From Desulfoscipio geothermicus (lineage in GTDB: Bacteria > Bacillota > Desulfotomaculia > Desulfotomaculales > Desulfallaceae): a stretch of 64,000 bases of DNA. Of this stretch, positions 53,664 through 62,860 are shown in pieces. Location of the stretch: contig JAENYS010000005.1 of the NCBI GenBank assembly GCA_016841645.1, positions 100,945-164,944 of the forward strand, given 5' to 3'. The stretch's first letter is position 1. Each line of letters begins with the position of its first letter. The notes under the pieces were generated by a model. That model saw only the letters and a program-made list of their open reading frames with translations. It was not told where the DNA came from and searched no databases. Made by a program: the position numbers and the translations under genes.

Positions 53664-55316
53664 ATGGCAGAGGACAATGTGTCCCATAGGGAAAAAGAAC
53701 TGCAGGAATATTTGATCACTACACATATGCTTTGCCTTCTGATCGTGATATCTTCACTGGTTCTCGGTGATAAATTTTTCGTATCGGCCCAGATGTACCC
53801 GATTATTAATGTGCGTTTATTTATCGTAGCCGGGCTGGTTGCGCTGTGCTTTATTATACTTTTAAAAACCAGAAGCAATTCTCTATTAGATGATATTCGT
53901 GCCATGTCATTTCTCAAGGCAACTTATTTATCTTTTCCCCTGGTGCTGACGATGGTTGCTCTGCTGGCCGTAAATAAAAGCCTTGATAACATCGAAACTA
54001 TCCTACTGCTGCCCGTTCTGGTAGCTGCTTCCATGACCGGCAAGACAGGCGGATTGGTTATGTCTACCCTGTGCGCTTTAGGGCTGGTTTTTTATAGCAC
54101 TATCTGCAGCTTGAGTATTTACCGGTCCATGGAAGAAAATCTGCTTTTTATCGGCATGATGTATGTAATGGGCTGGCTTGTGGGCGGTTTGACCAACCTG
54201 GAGGCGAACCACCGCAAGCATTTAGTCCATAGCCTGCACTCCCTGGAAAAAGAAATCGCCTTCCGGGAGAAAGCCGAAGAACAACTCAGAGTAATATCAA
54301 GCGCTGTGGAGCAAAGCCCGGTGATGGTGGTAATAGCAGGCACCGACGGCAGGATACAGTATGTCAATGACAGTTTTACCCGCATAACCGGCTATTCGCT
54401 TGAAGATGTTGACGGCAAAGTGATTGTAGAATTATTGGGTGATCGAAACGGGAATTTGGAACAATTGTCAGGGATAATAAAATCCGGCGGAGAATGGCAT
54501 GGGGAAATAACCGGTCTTAAAAAAAGTGGGGAATACTACTATGAAAATGCCTCCCTTTCTTTCCTGAGGGATTCGGAGGGACGGATTACCCATATTTTAA
54601 AAATTGCCGAGGATATAACCGGGAAAAAGCAAATAGAAACGGAAATGGCCAAGCTGGACCGTCTGAACCTGGTGGGTGAAATGGCGGCCGGTATAGGGCA
54701 TGAAATAAGGAATCCCATGACCACGGTGCGTGGTTTTTTACAACTACTGAGCGGTAAGGAGGATTGCCAAAAGTATAACGAATATTATGATTTGATGATC
54801 CAGGAATTGGACCGGGCCAATTCAATAATTACGGAATTTCTTTCCATGGCCAGGGACAGGCCGGTTAATTATAAAATGCATAACCTTACAAAAATTGTGG
54901 AGGTCATGGCTCCTCTGATACATGCCGACGCCATAAACTCGGGTAAAATTATAAAACTTGACTTGCAGGAGGTGCCCGACCTATTGCTGGATGAAAAGGA
55001 AATCCGGCAGCTACTGCTGAATTTGGCCCGTAACGGGCTGGACTCCATGAAATCAAACGGCAGACTGACTATACGAACATTTATGAATAGTGATGAAGAG
55101 ATAGTTTTATCGGTAAAAGATCAAGGCTGCGGCATTGCTCCGGAGGATTTGGATAAAATCGGCACACCTTTTTTTACTACCAAGGAAGAAGGAACGGGCC
55201 TTGGTCTGGCGATTTGTTTCAGTGTTGCCGAGCGACATAACGCGACCATAAAAATAGATACCGGCAGCGAAGGCACAACTTTTTTCGTTATTTTCAGGCA
55301 GTCATCTTTTACATAA
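53664..55316 (+). CDS. Membrane PAS-domain histidine kinase, sporulation-kinase-like
   Basis: 550 residues: about six membrane helices (about 18-190), a coiled linker, PAS (about 215-325), HisKA with the phospho-His in AAGIGHEIRNPMTTVRGFLQ (about 345) and a HATPase domain with N box (LNLARNGLDSMK), DQGCGI and GTGLGLAI. The H-box wording equals that of Bacillus KinA-KinE phosphorelay kinases. No response regulator follows, as for orphan kinases that feed Spo0F or Spo0A. ATG 53664 with AAGGTG; a GTG at 53655 is also open. Same strand as agrBD, 100 bp away. Confidence 0.92.
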   Translation: MAEDNVSHREKELQEYLITTHMLCLLIVISSLVLGDKFFVSAQMYPIINVRLFIVAGLVALCFIILLKTRSNSLLDDIRAMSFLKATYLSFPLVLTMVALLAVNKSLDNIETILLLPVLVAASMTGKTGGLVMSTLCALGLVFYSTICSLSIYRSMEENLLFIGMMYVMGWLVGGLTNLEANHRKHLVHSLHSLEKEIAFREKAEEQLRVISSAVEQSPVMVVIAGTDGRIQYVNDSFTRITGYSLEDVDGKVIVELLGDRNGNLEQLSGIIKSGGEWHGEITGLKKSGEYYYENASLSFLRDSEGRITHILKIAEDITGKKQIETEMAKLDRLNLVGEMAAGIGHEIRNPMTTVRGFLQLLSGKEDCQKYNEYYDLMIQELDRANSIITEFLSMARDRPVNYKMHNLTKIVEVMAPLIHADAINSGKIIKLDLQEVPDLLLDEKEIRQLLLNLARNGLDSMKSNGRLTIRTFMNSDEEIVLSVKDQGCGIAPEDLDKIGTPFFTTKEEGTGLGLAICFSVAERHNATIKIDTGSEGTTFFVIFRQSSFT

Positions 55317-55497
55317 GTTTTTGCCCAGCATATCGCAATACTGCTGATTTGCCCCCCATCGAATAAGTTCCTTTCATGTTACTCACAGCCATCTAATGCA
55401 ATCATTCCATTCGGACCATACTCTTTGTCATTCTGGTAGCAAAGGACAATTATTGCAATCTTTGGAATAAGTCAGATATTCATCCAATAGAACCAAT
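55317..55497. other. Gap after the kinase gene
   Basis: No gene or RNA recognised; part of a larger eroded region to 56156. Confidence 0.5.
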
Positions 55498-55748
55498 TTA
55501 TTGCACTTCCCGTATATTCGACCTATTTCTGAAGGTGCCCCTTCTTTCCGCCTTAAAGGTGCACAGCGGGAGTTGTATCTGACCTGCGACCGGGCAGAAA
55601 ATGAGATGAAGATGCGCGAAATGTTCCGGGACAAAGGGTTAAATAGTTCGGATGTCGATAACGCGATTCGGACACTTATGGATAGTAAGCTGTTAGTCTG
55701 CATTGATTAGCGTTTGTTGGCTTTGTCTGTTGAGGAGCCTGCACAAGG
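55498..55748 (+). pseudogene. Possible remnant of the C-terminus of a radical SAM protein
   Basis: The reading RPISEGAPSFRLKGAQRELY, then LTCDRAENEMKMREMF and, after an in-frame TAG at 55708-55710, RLLALSVEEP resembles the winged-helix tail of B12-binding or RiPP-maturation radical SAM proteins. No radical SAM core is present. The rest of 55749-56156 is AT-rich without a gene I can support. Confidence 0.45.
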
Positions 55749-56156
55749 TTTTTGGGTTTTTAAATTGAAAGTTGGGCTAATTGAAGGATTACTTAAAGAA
55801 AAACTTCCGATAATACTGGTTAAAGGTTATTATGTCCAGTATTTCGGGAGTTTTTTTGTGCCCCATGGTTTTAACTATTACAAACCGGGTATTGACCGGA
55901 TTACATAGGATGTTGCCTTTTATTTTTTTTCTACAGCTTGTATCTCAGTATTTTTTACTATGTCGATGTTGAATACGCCAATTGCAGTTGTTTGGGTTTC
56001 AACGTTAAGGAATTAAAGCTAAATTAAAAACCCATTTTGAGTTTTTATGTATTTGTAAAATGTATCTTATTATACATTTATATGTGATAAAAATATTAAA
56101 TTAAAAGCATAAAGGGAATTTATTATCAATAAAGAAATTTATTAGGGTTTAGAGTT

Positions 56157-57350
56157 GTGAAATTTTTAAAAAGGGGGTCTCATGTTTTGCGTCCCGAAAC
56201 AATGAGAATTGTCGATGACCTGCGTGATCAGAATATACTTAACCTGGAGCATGCCAAAAGAAATAATAAGAAAATTGTCGGTATGTATTGCGCGTACTCT
56301 CCCAAGGAACTTATCCTGGCGGCCGGGGCCCTGCCCGTAGGCCTGTGCGGCACCAAGCAGGAGCCTATTGCAGAGGCGGAAAAGGTATTGCCGCGCAATA
56401 TCTGCCCGTTAATTAAATCCAGCTTTGGTTTTGCCATTACCGATACCTGTCCCTATTTCCGTCTTTCTGACTTTGTTATTGCGGAAACCACCTGTGACGG
56501 CAAAAAAAAGATGTTCGAAATGCTTAAAGAATATAAACCCATGCATGTGCTGCACCTGCCCCAGGGAACTAACCGTCCGGGTGCTTTAAAATGGTGGGTT
56601 GATGAGCTGTATTTGCTAAAAAAACAGTTGGAGGAAAATCTTGGTGTAGAGATCGGCAGAGAGAGCTTAAGAGAAGCCATCAAAATGGTCAATAAGGAGC
56701 GTCTGGCTATGCGGAGATTGCATGAACTAAACCAAGACAACCCGGCCCCGCTCACCGGGATGGATATGCTTACAGCTCTCTGGATGAAGAGTTTTAATGT
56801 TGATGTAGATGAGGGTATCGAGCTGATTAATCAGCTGGTCAAGGAAGTTGAAGATATAGTACGCCAGGGAGCCTCCCCCTTCAGGGCGGATACTCCGCGA
56901 ATTCTTTTAACCGGCTGCCCGGTTGGCCTGGGGTCGGAAAAAGTATTAAGAATTTTGGAAGAAAGCGGAGGTAGTGTGGTTTGCCTGGAAAACTGCAGCG
57001 GTTTTAAAACAGTTGATACTCTGGTCGATGAAGATGAAGAAAGGGACCCTATTGAGGCCATTGCCGAAAAATATTTGCAAATACCCTGCTCTTGCATGTC
57101 GCCTAATGAGGGAAGATTTGATCTAATCGGAAGGATGATTGATGAATACAATGTCGACGGTGTTGTCGATCTTACCTGGCAGGCCTGTCATACCTATAAT
57201 GTGGAGGGAGAAATGCTTAACCGGCATGTTAAGGAAAAATGGGACCTGCCGTATCTCCATTTGGAAACGGACTATTCTACTTCCGACCTGCAGCAACTGC
57301 AAACCAGAATTGGAGCCTTTATTGAACTGCTCAAAAGGAGAAAAGCATAG
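56157..57350 (+). CDS. Double-cubane-cluster reductase / 2-hydroxyacyl-CoA dehydratase D-like protein
   Basis: 397 residues of the HgdB/BcrC superfamily. Conserved Cys and context: MYCAYSPKELILAAGALPVG, LPRNICPLIKS, DTCPYFRLSDFVI with TTCDGKKKMFEML, GCPVG, and PCSCMSPNEGRFD, WQACHTYN, enough for a double-cubane [8Fe-9S] site as in the DCCP reductases. A single subunit of this type followed by one activase is the DCCP/DCCP-R pair rather than a two-subunit dehydratase. The physiological substrate of that group is unknown. GTG start with a weak ribosome binding site; fused to nothing. Confidence 0.88.
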   Translation: MKFLKRGSHVLRPETMRIVDDLRDQNILNLEHAKRNNKKIVGMYCAYSPKELILAAGALPVGLCGTKQEPIAEAEKVLPRNICPLIKSSFGFAITDTCPYFRLSDFVIAETTCDGKKKMFEMLKEYKPMHVLHLPQGTNRPGALKWWVDELYLLKKQLEENLGVEIGRESLREAIKMVNKERLAMRRLHELNQDNPAPLTGMDMLTALWMKSFNVDVDEGIELINQLVKEVEDIVRQGASPFRADTPRILLTGCPVGLGSEKVLRILEESGGSVVCLENCSGFKTVDTLVDEDEERDPIEAIAEKYLQIPCSCMSPNEGRFDLIGRMIDEYNVDGVVDLTWQACHTYNVEGEMLNRHVKEKWDLPYLHLETDYSTSDLQQLQTRIGAFIELLKRRKA

Positions 57351-57352
57351 TC

Positions 57353-58120
57353 ATGATTGCAGTGGGCATTGATGTGGGTTCCATGACCACCAAGGCAGTA
57401 CTGCTGAACGGCCAAATATGGCGCAGTGTGGTCAGGCCAACCGGATGCAGTCCCCGGCAGTCCGCCCGGGAGGCTTTTGATGAGCTTTTACTAGGGACCG
57501 GCCTCAGTGCTGGGGAAATCGGCCATATTACAGGAACAGGCTATGGCCGTATAGCTTTGGACTTTATTAATGATGCTGTGACTGAAATAACCTGCCACGC
57601 CAGGGGCGCCCATTATTTAGTAGAAGGAACGGACCTGGTTATTGATATCGGCGGACAGGACAGCAAGGTTATTAAGACGGACGGGCAGGGTAATGTGATT
57701 GATTTTGCTATGAACGATAAATGTGCCGCGGGGACGGGACGGTTTCTGCAGGTAATGGCGTCCGCACTTGGTGCCGACATCAGTGAGCTGTCTGAATTGT
57801 CCCGTGGTGCCGAGCCAGTGGAAATCAGCAATATGTGCACTGTCTTTGCTGAGTCCGAGGTGGTTAGCCTGCTGGCCCAGGGAGTCGCTAAAGATAGTAT
57901 TATTGCCGGCATACACCGCTCGGTGGCCCGCCGGGTGGCGGCAATGGCGGGCAGACTGGGCAATGGCAGTAAGATAACCTTTACCGGAGGTGTGGCCAGA
58001 AATGGGGGGGTTAAGGAATTCCTGGCCAGGGAACTGAGAGCGGAAATTAATGTTGTGACGGCATCTCAGCTGGCCGGGGCACTTGGGGCAGCCCTGCTGG
58101 CACGAGAAATAGCTAAATGA
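57353..58120 (+). CDS. Acyl-CoA dehydratase activase / DCCP reductase component
   Basis: 255-residue ASKHA-fold ATPase that injects low-potential electrons into its partner through one [4Fe-4S] cluster shared by the homodimer. Nucleotide site: GIDVGSMTTKAVLL and DIGGQDSKVI; cluster Cys in NDKCAAGTGRFLQ and NMCTVFAESEVVSLLAQG. ATG start after AAAGGAG; it lies 2 bp after the reductase gene, so the pair is co-translated. Confidence 0.93.
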   Translation: MIAVGIDVGSMTTKAVLLNGQIWRSVVRPTGCSPRQSAREAFDELLLGTGLSAGEIGHITGTGYGRIALDFINDAVTEITCHARGAHYLVEGTDLVIDIGGQDSKVIKTDGQGNVIDFAMNDKCAAGTGRFLQVMASALGADISELSELSRGAEPVEISNMCTVFAESEVVSLLAQGVAKDSIIAGIHRSVARRVAAMAGRLGNGSKITFTGGVARNGGVKEFLARELRAEINVVTASQLAGALGAALLAREIAK

Positions 58121-58162
58121 AGGCGGGATGTATGTTTTACTTGTAAAAGGACGAAAGGTTTC

Positions 58163-58200
58163 AAGCTTACCTGGCCGGAACGGTTCCAGGCCAGGTAAAG
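58163..58200. terminator. Hairpin between convergent activase and nrfD genes
   Basis: Stem CTTACCTGGCC / GGCCAGGTAAG with about 12 bases of loop; no long T-run on either side. Confidence 0.6.
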
Positions 58201-58218
58201 CTCAAGATTGATTATAAC

Positions 58219-59406
58219 TTAATTGCTCATTTCAATGTTTGAGGTTTTACTATTTACTCCATCAATTGGGATTGTTGCCTGGTCAAGCTTATGGTTAGGC
58301 AGGATGTGGAAGTTCTCCACAATAAACAGGTAGCCGAGTACACCAAGGGCTATTAGGCCAATGCTGACCAGCCACTCAATAACCGACGGGAAGTAAGCGC
58401 CGCCCATGAAATCGGCCATGCCGGTGAAGACCACGTTCATCCGGTTGAGAATAACCCCAGCCACCACCAGCACCCCGAAGGTCACCAAGCCGCCTACGCT
58501 ATTGCGCAATTGGGGAGTAAAACAGATAACGATCGGAATAATGACCCCAAAGACAATTTCCAGCAAGAACATATTGCCTTCCAAGTTACCCGTAAATACA
58601 AGACCGGTAGCCCCGCGGTAGGCCAAGTCAACTATCTTGAGTACCAGATAAACCAACATTAAATAGCCCGATACCTTGATTAAAGACTGCAGAACACTAA
58701 TATCTGGTTTGTGCCCGTGGGCCCGGGCCCCCAACATGGTTTCCACTGTTACCATAGCCGGCCCCACAAAGAATGAAGACATTAAAAAAAACACCGGTAG
58801 CAGCATTGACCACCACAGCGGGTATAATTTACCCACTTCAATTACGTATAGTGAGCCTAGTGAGGATTGGTGCAGTGTAGGTAGCAGTACACCAATAATT
58901 AGCAACGCAGGCAAAATCTTTTTAAATAATCCATGCCAACCTTTCTTTACCTTTTCGGTGGCCACCTCGCCAAATTCAAGCATTTGAACTAACGTATATA
59001 GTGAAACGCACCAGAATACTTCAAACAAAACACTATGGTAGCCCCACGAAACAAATGGGCGCCAAAAGTTAAACCAACGGCCGATATCCATAAACAGTCC
59101 GGCCATTACTAGTAAATAACCAATTAAGGAAGTTAACATAGCACTACGGGCAATAGGACTAAATTTTTTAATACCCAAGATGTGCACCAAAAGCGCTGTG
59201 CTGTACCCGCCGCCGGCTAGTGCCACGCCGGTAAGCACATCAAAACCAATCCACATGCCCCAGGGCCATTGATCGTTTAAATTTGTAGCACTGCCCAGCC
59301 CGAACACCAGCCGGTACACCATCATCAGCACACCCACCAAGCCTAGCACCAATAGCACATACCTGGTAGGGGTCATGGTAAAATGCCATTTATCTTTTTC
59401 AGCCAT
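58219..59406 (-). CDS. NrfD/PsrC-type membrane subunit of the hydrogenase complex
   Basis: 395 residues with about ten membrane helices; NrfD-family quinone- or menaquinone-interacting subunit. Family features are the start RYVLLVLGLVGVLMMVYRLVFG, WPWGMWIGFDVLTGVALAGGG and WGYHSVLFEVFWCVSLYTLVQ. ATG start with GGAGG. Last gene of the minus-strand unit tatA-tatC-hydA-4Fe4S-nrfD. It would join the exported hydrogenase to the quinone pool or act in energy conservation. Confidence 0.93.
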   Translation of the reverse strand: MAEKDKWHFTMTPTRYVLLVLGLVGVLMMVYRLVFGLGSATNLNDQWPWGMWIGFDVLTGVALAGGGYSTALLVHILGIKKFSPIARSAMLTSLIGYLLVMAGLFMDIGRWFNFWRPFVSWGYHSVLFEVFWCVSLYTLVQMLEFGEVATEKVKKGWHGLFKKILPALLIIGVLLPTLHQSSLGSLYVIEVGKLYPLWWSMLLPVFFLMSSFFVGPAMVTVETMLGARAHGHKPDISVLQSLIKVSGYLMLVYLVLKIVDLAYRGATGLVFTGNLEGNMFLLEIVFGVIIPIVICFTPQLRNSVGGLVTFGVLVVAGVILNRMNVVFTGMADFMGGAYFPSVIEWLVSIGLIALGVLGYLFIVENFHILPNHKLDQATIPIDGVNSKTSNIEMSN

Positions 59407-59446
59407 GACAAAGCCTCCCTGTTAATTAGTTTATTGATACTGTAAA

Positions 59447-60232
59447 TTATTCTTTATCGGGCTTTTCCTTCTCATTAGCTATTTCATTACGCCGGCGGTT
59501 ATAAACATACATGCCTGTCAGCAATGCTCCCCAACCTAGTCCCACGGCCGGAGTTAAACTCAGGATGCTTTCGGTATAGTGGGGCAGTGGCGTAGTAGTG
59601 ATGTTGGTACGGAAGCCCAGGGTTTCAAAAGGTATATCCGATATATACAGCCAGCTTGTGCCCCCGGCTTCTTTTTCGCCGTAGATCTGTTTAACGTAGA
59701 TACTGTCGCTGTTTATTTTTTCCCTGGCTATGGCCAGTAAGCTATTACGATCTCCGTAGGTAAGCGCACCGGCAGGGCATACACTCACACAGGCCGGGCT
59801 ATCACCGGTGTACACTCGTCCCGCACACATCTGGCACTTGCGTACCCGGGGAAAAGTTTTATCCCACTCGTATTTAGGAACGTTAAAGGGACAGGCCAGC
59901 ATGCAATAACGACAGCCTACGCATAAATCAACATCATATACCACCGGGCCATCCTTGGTTTTTTTGATGGCTTTGGAGAAACAAGCAGAAGCACACGCCG
60001 GTTCTTCGCAATGCAGACACTGGTATTTAACAAATCGCCACACAGGTTCATTGTTCTTTTCAGTTTCCACACGATTAATTACTGTCCAATTTTCCGCATC
60101 CAGGCCACTGCCCTTCTCCGGGGCAGTTTGGTTGTACTGCAAATTGTTCCACATTTTACATGCTACGTTACAACTACCACATCCGATACACTTTGTGATG
60201 TCAACTAAAACTCCCTTGGACAAATCATTCAC
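59447..60232 (-). CDS. Four-cluster ferredoxin-like (HybA-type) subunit with C-terminal membrane anchor
   Basis: 261 residues. Four [4Fe-4S] sets: CIGCGSCNVAC, CLHCEEPACASAC, CVGCRYCMLACPF and CQMC...CVSVCP. A single membrane helix at about 225-247 ends in NRRR. There is no signal peptide or Tat motif, although its partners are predicted outside; the Arg-rich end after the helix places the C-terminus inside and the clusters outside, so it may be carried out with the hydrogenase. ATG start with AAAGGTAGGTGA. Confidence 0.92.
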   Translation of the reverse strand: MNDLSKGVLVDITKCIGCGSCNVACKMWNNLQYNQTAPEKGSGLDAENWTVINRVETEKNNEPVWRFVKYQCLHCEEPACASACFSKAIKKTKDGPVVYDVDLCVGCRYCMLACPFNVPKYEWDKTFPRVRKCQMCAGRVYTGDSPACVSVCPAGALTYGDRNSLLAIAREKINSDSIYVKQIYGEKEAGGTSWLYISDIPFETLGFRTNITTTPLPHYTESILSLTPAVGLGWGALLTGMYVYNRRRNEIANEKEKPDKE

Positions 60233-60306
60233 CTACCTTTTTAGCAGTTTTCAAATACAATTAATTAATCTTATAAGAAAGCTCTCGTATTTTAATCAAG
60301 TATTAA

Positions 60307-61878
60307 CTAAACAGTTATTTCCTTGATCTTTTTGCCCCTATCGGTGTATTTGGTGTGAAGCAGTTCTTCAGCCAGCTCGCTCATGGGGTGCTGTAAAAAG
60401 TCTTGGTAAAGAGCCAGTACCTCGGCGTTTTCATGGCTCTCACGCCGTACTGCACGGGCATCCGCCTGGTACAGGCTGTTGATTCTAGCCATGCGTATCT
60501 CATCGGAGGGCGGGACCGCAGATCGGGGCTGACCGCCTCCGCTGATGCACCCTCCGGGGCAGGACATAAATTCCACGAAGTGCCAGGGAGCGTTACCCTG
60601 ACGCACCGCGTCGAGTACCTGCCGGGCATTGCTAAGACCGTGGCAAACCGCGACCTTTACTGCGCCCACGCCAGGCACATCTACCGCTGCCTCTTTAACT
60701 CCCTCAAGGCCGCGCACCGGGGTAAGGTTCAGCAAATTGGCCGGGGGCTGCTGTTTGGTGATAAAGTAATATGCAGAGCGCACCGCCGCCTCCATAACGC
60801 CGCCCGTAGCGCCGAAAATAATGGCAGCGCCGGTACCTTCACCCAGCATGGAGTCGTAGTTTTCTTCCGGCAATTTAGATAGATCGATGTTCTGCTGTTT
60901 GATCATCCTGGCCAGCTCCCGGGTGGTTAATACCACGTCCACATCTTGCAGGCCCTTTTTATTCCAGTAATGGGCGCTACTAATCATTTCCGGGCGCTGC
61001 ATCTCATATTTCTTGGCTGTGCAGGGCATAATTGATACGGATATAATGTTTTCCGGTTTTATATTTTTAGATTTGGCATAGTATGTTTTGGCAAGCGCTC
61101 CAAGCATTTGCTGAGGGGATTTGCAGCTGGACATGTGGGGTAGTAGATCTGGATAGAAATATTCACAAAACTTCACCCAGCCCGGACTACAGGAAGTAAA
61201 CTGGGGCAGTGGCTTATTTATCTCGCCGGTAATCCGCTTAATTAGCTCGGTGGCTTCTTCCATGATGGTCAAATCAGCGGTAAAATTGGTATCGAAAACT
61301 GCGTTGAAACCCAGGCGTTTTAAGGCTGCGACCTGTTGACCCACAACCCAGGTGCCCGGGGGAAGCCCGAATTCCTCGCCAAGTGCAACTCTGGTGGCCG
61401 GAGCTGTTTGTACCACTACATGTTTGTCCGGGTCCTGGATAAACTGCAGCACATTTTGGATATCGTCACGTTCAGTAATAGCCGCGGTTGGGCACCATAG
61501 GGTACATTGCCCGCAGTTAACGCAAATAACATCATTAGCTAACGGCAAACCATAGTGACCGGCTACCGTTTGGATGTTATCACATACCTCCATGCATTGC
61601 CCGCATAAAATGCACTTTTGATCATCCCGAGTGATAGAAGGGTTATCCGGGTCAATAGGCACCCGCCCTCGCACTTGGGCCGGCCAGGTACCCCGGCCTT
61701 GATACTGCTGGGGCAGCCAGCCGTCCCCTCCGGCCTGTTCTACCGTTGATGAATTGCTGCAGCCGGCCAGGCTCATTGTAATTCCGGCCAGCCCCAGACC
61801 ACCCATCAATTTTAGAAAAGACCGCCTGGTTACCTGCTTATTCAGCTGCTGCTCGTCTTCTTTTACATGGTCATCCAT
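60307..61878 (-). CDS. hydA: Tat-exported periplasmic-type [FeFe] hydrogenase
   Basis: 523 residues. N-terminus: Tat motif TRRSFLKLMGG followed by a lipobox-like SLAGC, so the enzyme may be a Tat-exported lipoprotein. Two [4Fe-4S] clusters (CILCGQCMEVC and CVNCGQCTLWCP, about 95-140), then the H-cluster domain: TSCSPGW (L1; the usual second Cys is Ser), MPCTAKKYE (L2) and FMSCPGGCISGGGQP (L3). It takes up or produces H2 outside the membrane. ATG start with GGAGG. Maturases HydE, HydF and HydG are not intact in the window. Confidence 0.95.
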   Translation of the reverse strand: MDDHVKEDEQQLNKQVTRRSFLKLMGGLGLAGITMSLAGCSNSSTVEQAGGDGWLPQQYQGRGTWPAQVRGRVPIDPDNPSITRDDQKCILCGQCMEVCDNIQTVAGHYGLPLANDVICVNCGQCTLWCPTAAITERDDIQNVLQFIQDPDKHVVVQTAPATRVALGEEFGLPPGTWVVGQQVAALKRLGFNAVFDTNFTADLTIMEEATELIKRITGEINKPLPQFTSCSPGWVKFCEYFYPDLLPHMSSCKSPQQMLGALAKTYYAKSKNIKPENIISVSIMPCTAKKYEMQRPEMISSAHYWNKKGLQDVDVVLTTRELARMIKQQNIDLSKLPEENYDSMLGEGTGAAIIFGATGGVMEAAVRSAYYFITKQQPPANLLNLTPVRGLEGVKEAAVDVPGVGAVKVAVCHGLSNARQVLDAVRQGNAPWHFVEFMSCPGGCISGGGQPRSAVPPSDEIRMARINSLYQADARAVRRESHENAEVLALYQDFLQHPMSELAEELLHTKYTDRGKKIKEITV

Positions 61879-61972
61879 AATTAAGCCTCCTTGAATCAGA
61901 CTTAAACTCTAAGTTAAACGTCATCTAAATTAAATTTAATAATAATTGGATTGTTAGTTGATTAGCCTTTAA

Positions 61973-62824
61973 TTATTCAGTCATTGTTCCACGGTGCCTA
62001 ATCTTATGCAGTAAGTTTTTAAAGGTCGCCTTTACGTTATATGTTTTACCGGCCTGTTTACGGCATGCCAACCACTCAACTACGCGGACGATGGAAGCGC
62101 TGATTTCGTATAAAAGATACATAGGGGCTGCCATAAGCAGTACTGAGAATATATCCGGGGAGGCCACCAGTGCGGAGGCAATCACCACAGAGGCCAAGAT
62201 GGCTATTTTCCTTGCCTTAACCATTGTTCGGTAGCTGATCATACCTAGCTTGGCCAGAAAAAAACTAGCCAAGGGTAGTTCAAAAACCAACCCAAAAGGC
62301 AGTAAAAAATTTAAGGCGAAGGACACATATTTACCTATGGTGAGCATAGGCATCAATTCGCTGCCCCCATAATTAAGCAATAAATTGACACACATTCGGA
62401 AAACCACTATAAAGCCAAACGCTACCCCACCCATGAAAAGCAAAAATGAAAACAATATAAAAAAGGTGAAATAAATGCGCTCCAACTTATGTAGAGCGGG
62501 AATAATAAATCCCCAAAACTGCCAGAGTGTCACCGGTAAAGATGCTAAAAAACCAAGGAAAAAAGCTAGCTTAATTTTAGTCATAATTGCTTCGGTGACG
62601 CCGATATAGATAACATCATAACCTTTGTTTGTAATCGGTTCCAGCAATATCCTGAGTACGGGATCGCTTATAAACCAGCACGCCCCCGCTGTTGCAAAAG
62701 TGGATAAAATCGAAATAATAATTACCCTGCGCAGTTCTTCAAGATGCTGCATTACCGATTCTTCGTTATCCCGGGATGCCCGCTGGTTTATTTGAATCAC
62801 CTCCTTAGCTAATAAATGGTGCAT
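61973..62824 (-). CDS. tatC: Tat translocase subunit TatC
   Basis: Membrane receptor of the twin-arginine translocase, six helices, with the family hallmark HLEELRRVIIISI and FLGFLASLPVTLWQFWGFIIPAL. The start is not settled. ATG 62824 gives 283 residues but has no ribosome binding site; AAGGAGGTGATT (revcomp of 62795-62806), a nearly perfect site, lies inside that frame and is followed after eight bases by ATA (62789-62791), not a standard start; the first ATG after it (about 62752) begins at MQHLEELRR. One gene up, tatA; one down, hydA: a dedicated translocase is likely. Confidence 0.93.
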   Translation of the reverse strand: MHHLLAKEVIQINQRASRDNEESVMQHLEELRRVIIISILSTFATAGACWFISDPVLRILLEPITNKGYDVIYIGVTEAIMTKIKLAFFLGFLASLPVTLWQFWGFIIPALHKLERIYFTFFILFSFLLFMGGVAFGFIVVFRMCVNLLLNYGGSELMPMLTIGKYVSFALNFLLPFGLVFELPLASFFLAKLGMISYRTMVKARKIAILASVVIASALVASPDIFSVLLMAAPMYLLYEISASIVRVVEWLACRKQAGKTYNVKATFKNLLHKIRHRGTMTE

Positions 62825-62860
62825 TTATAACATCGATTGGCCTTTATAGTGCCCTTGCTA

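Noticed and set aside
55714..55908. 64-codon ORF after the radical SAM remnant
   Set aside because: Starts inside the remnant, with no independent start signal and no family pattern beyond the first ten residues.
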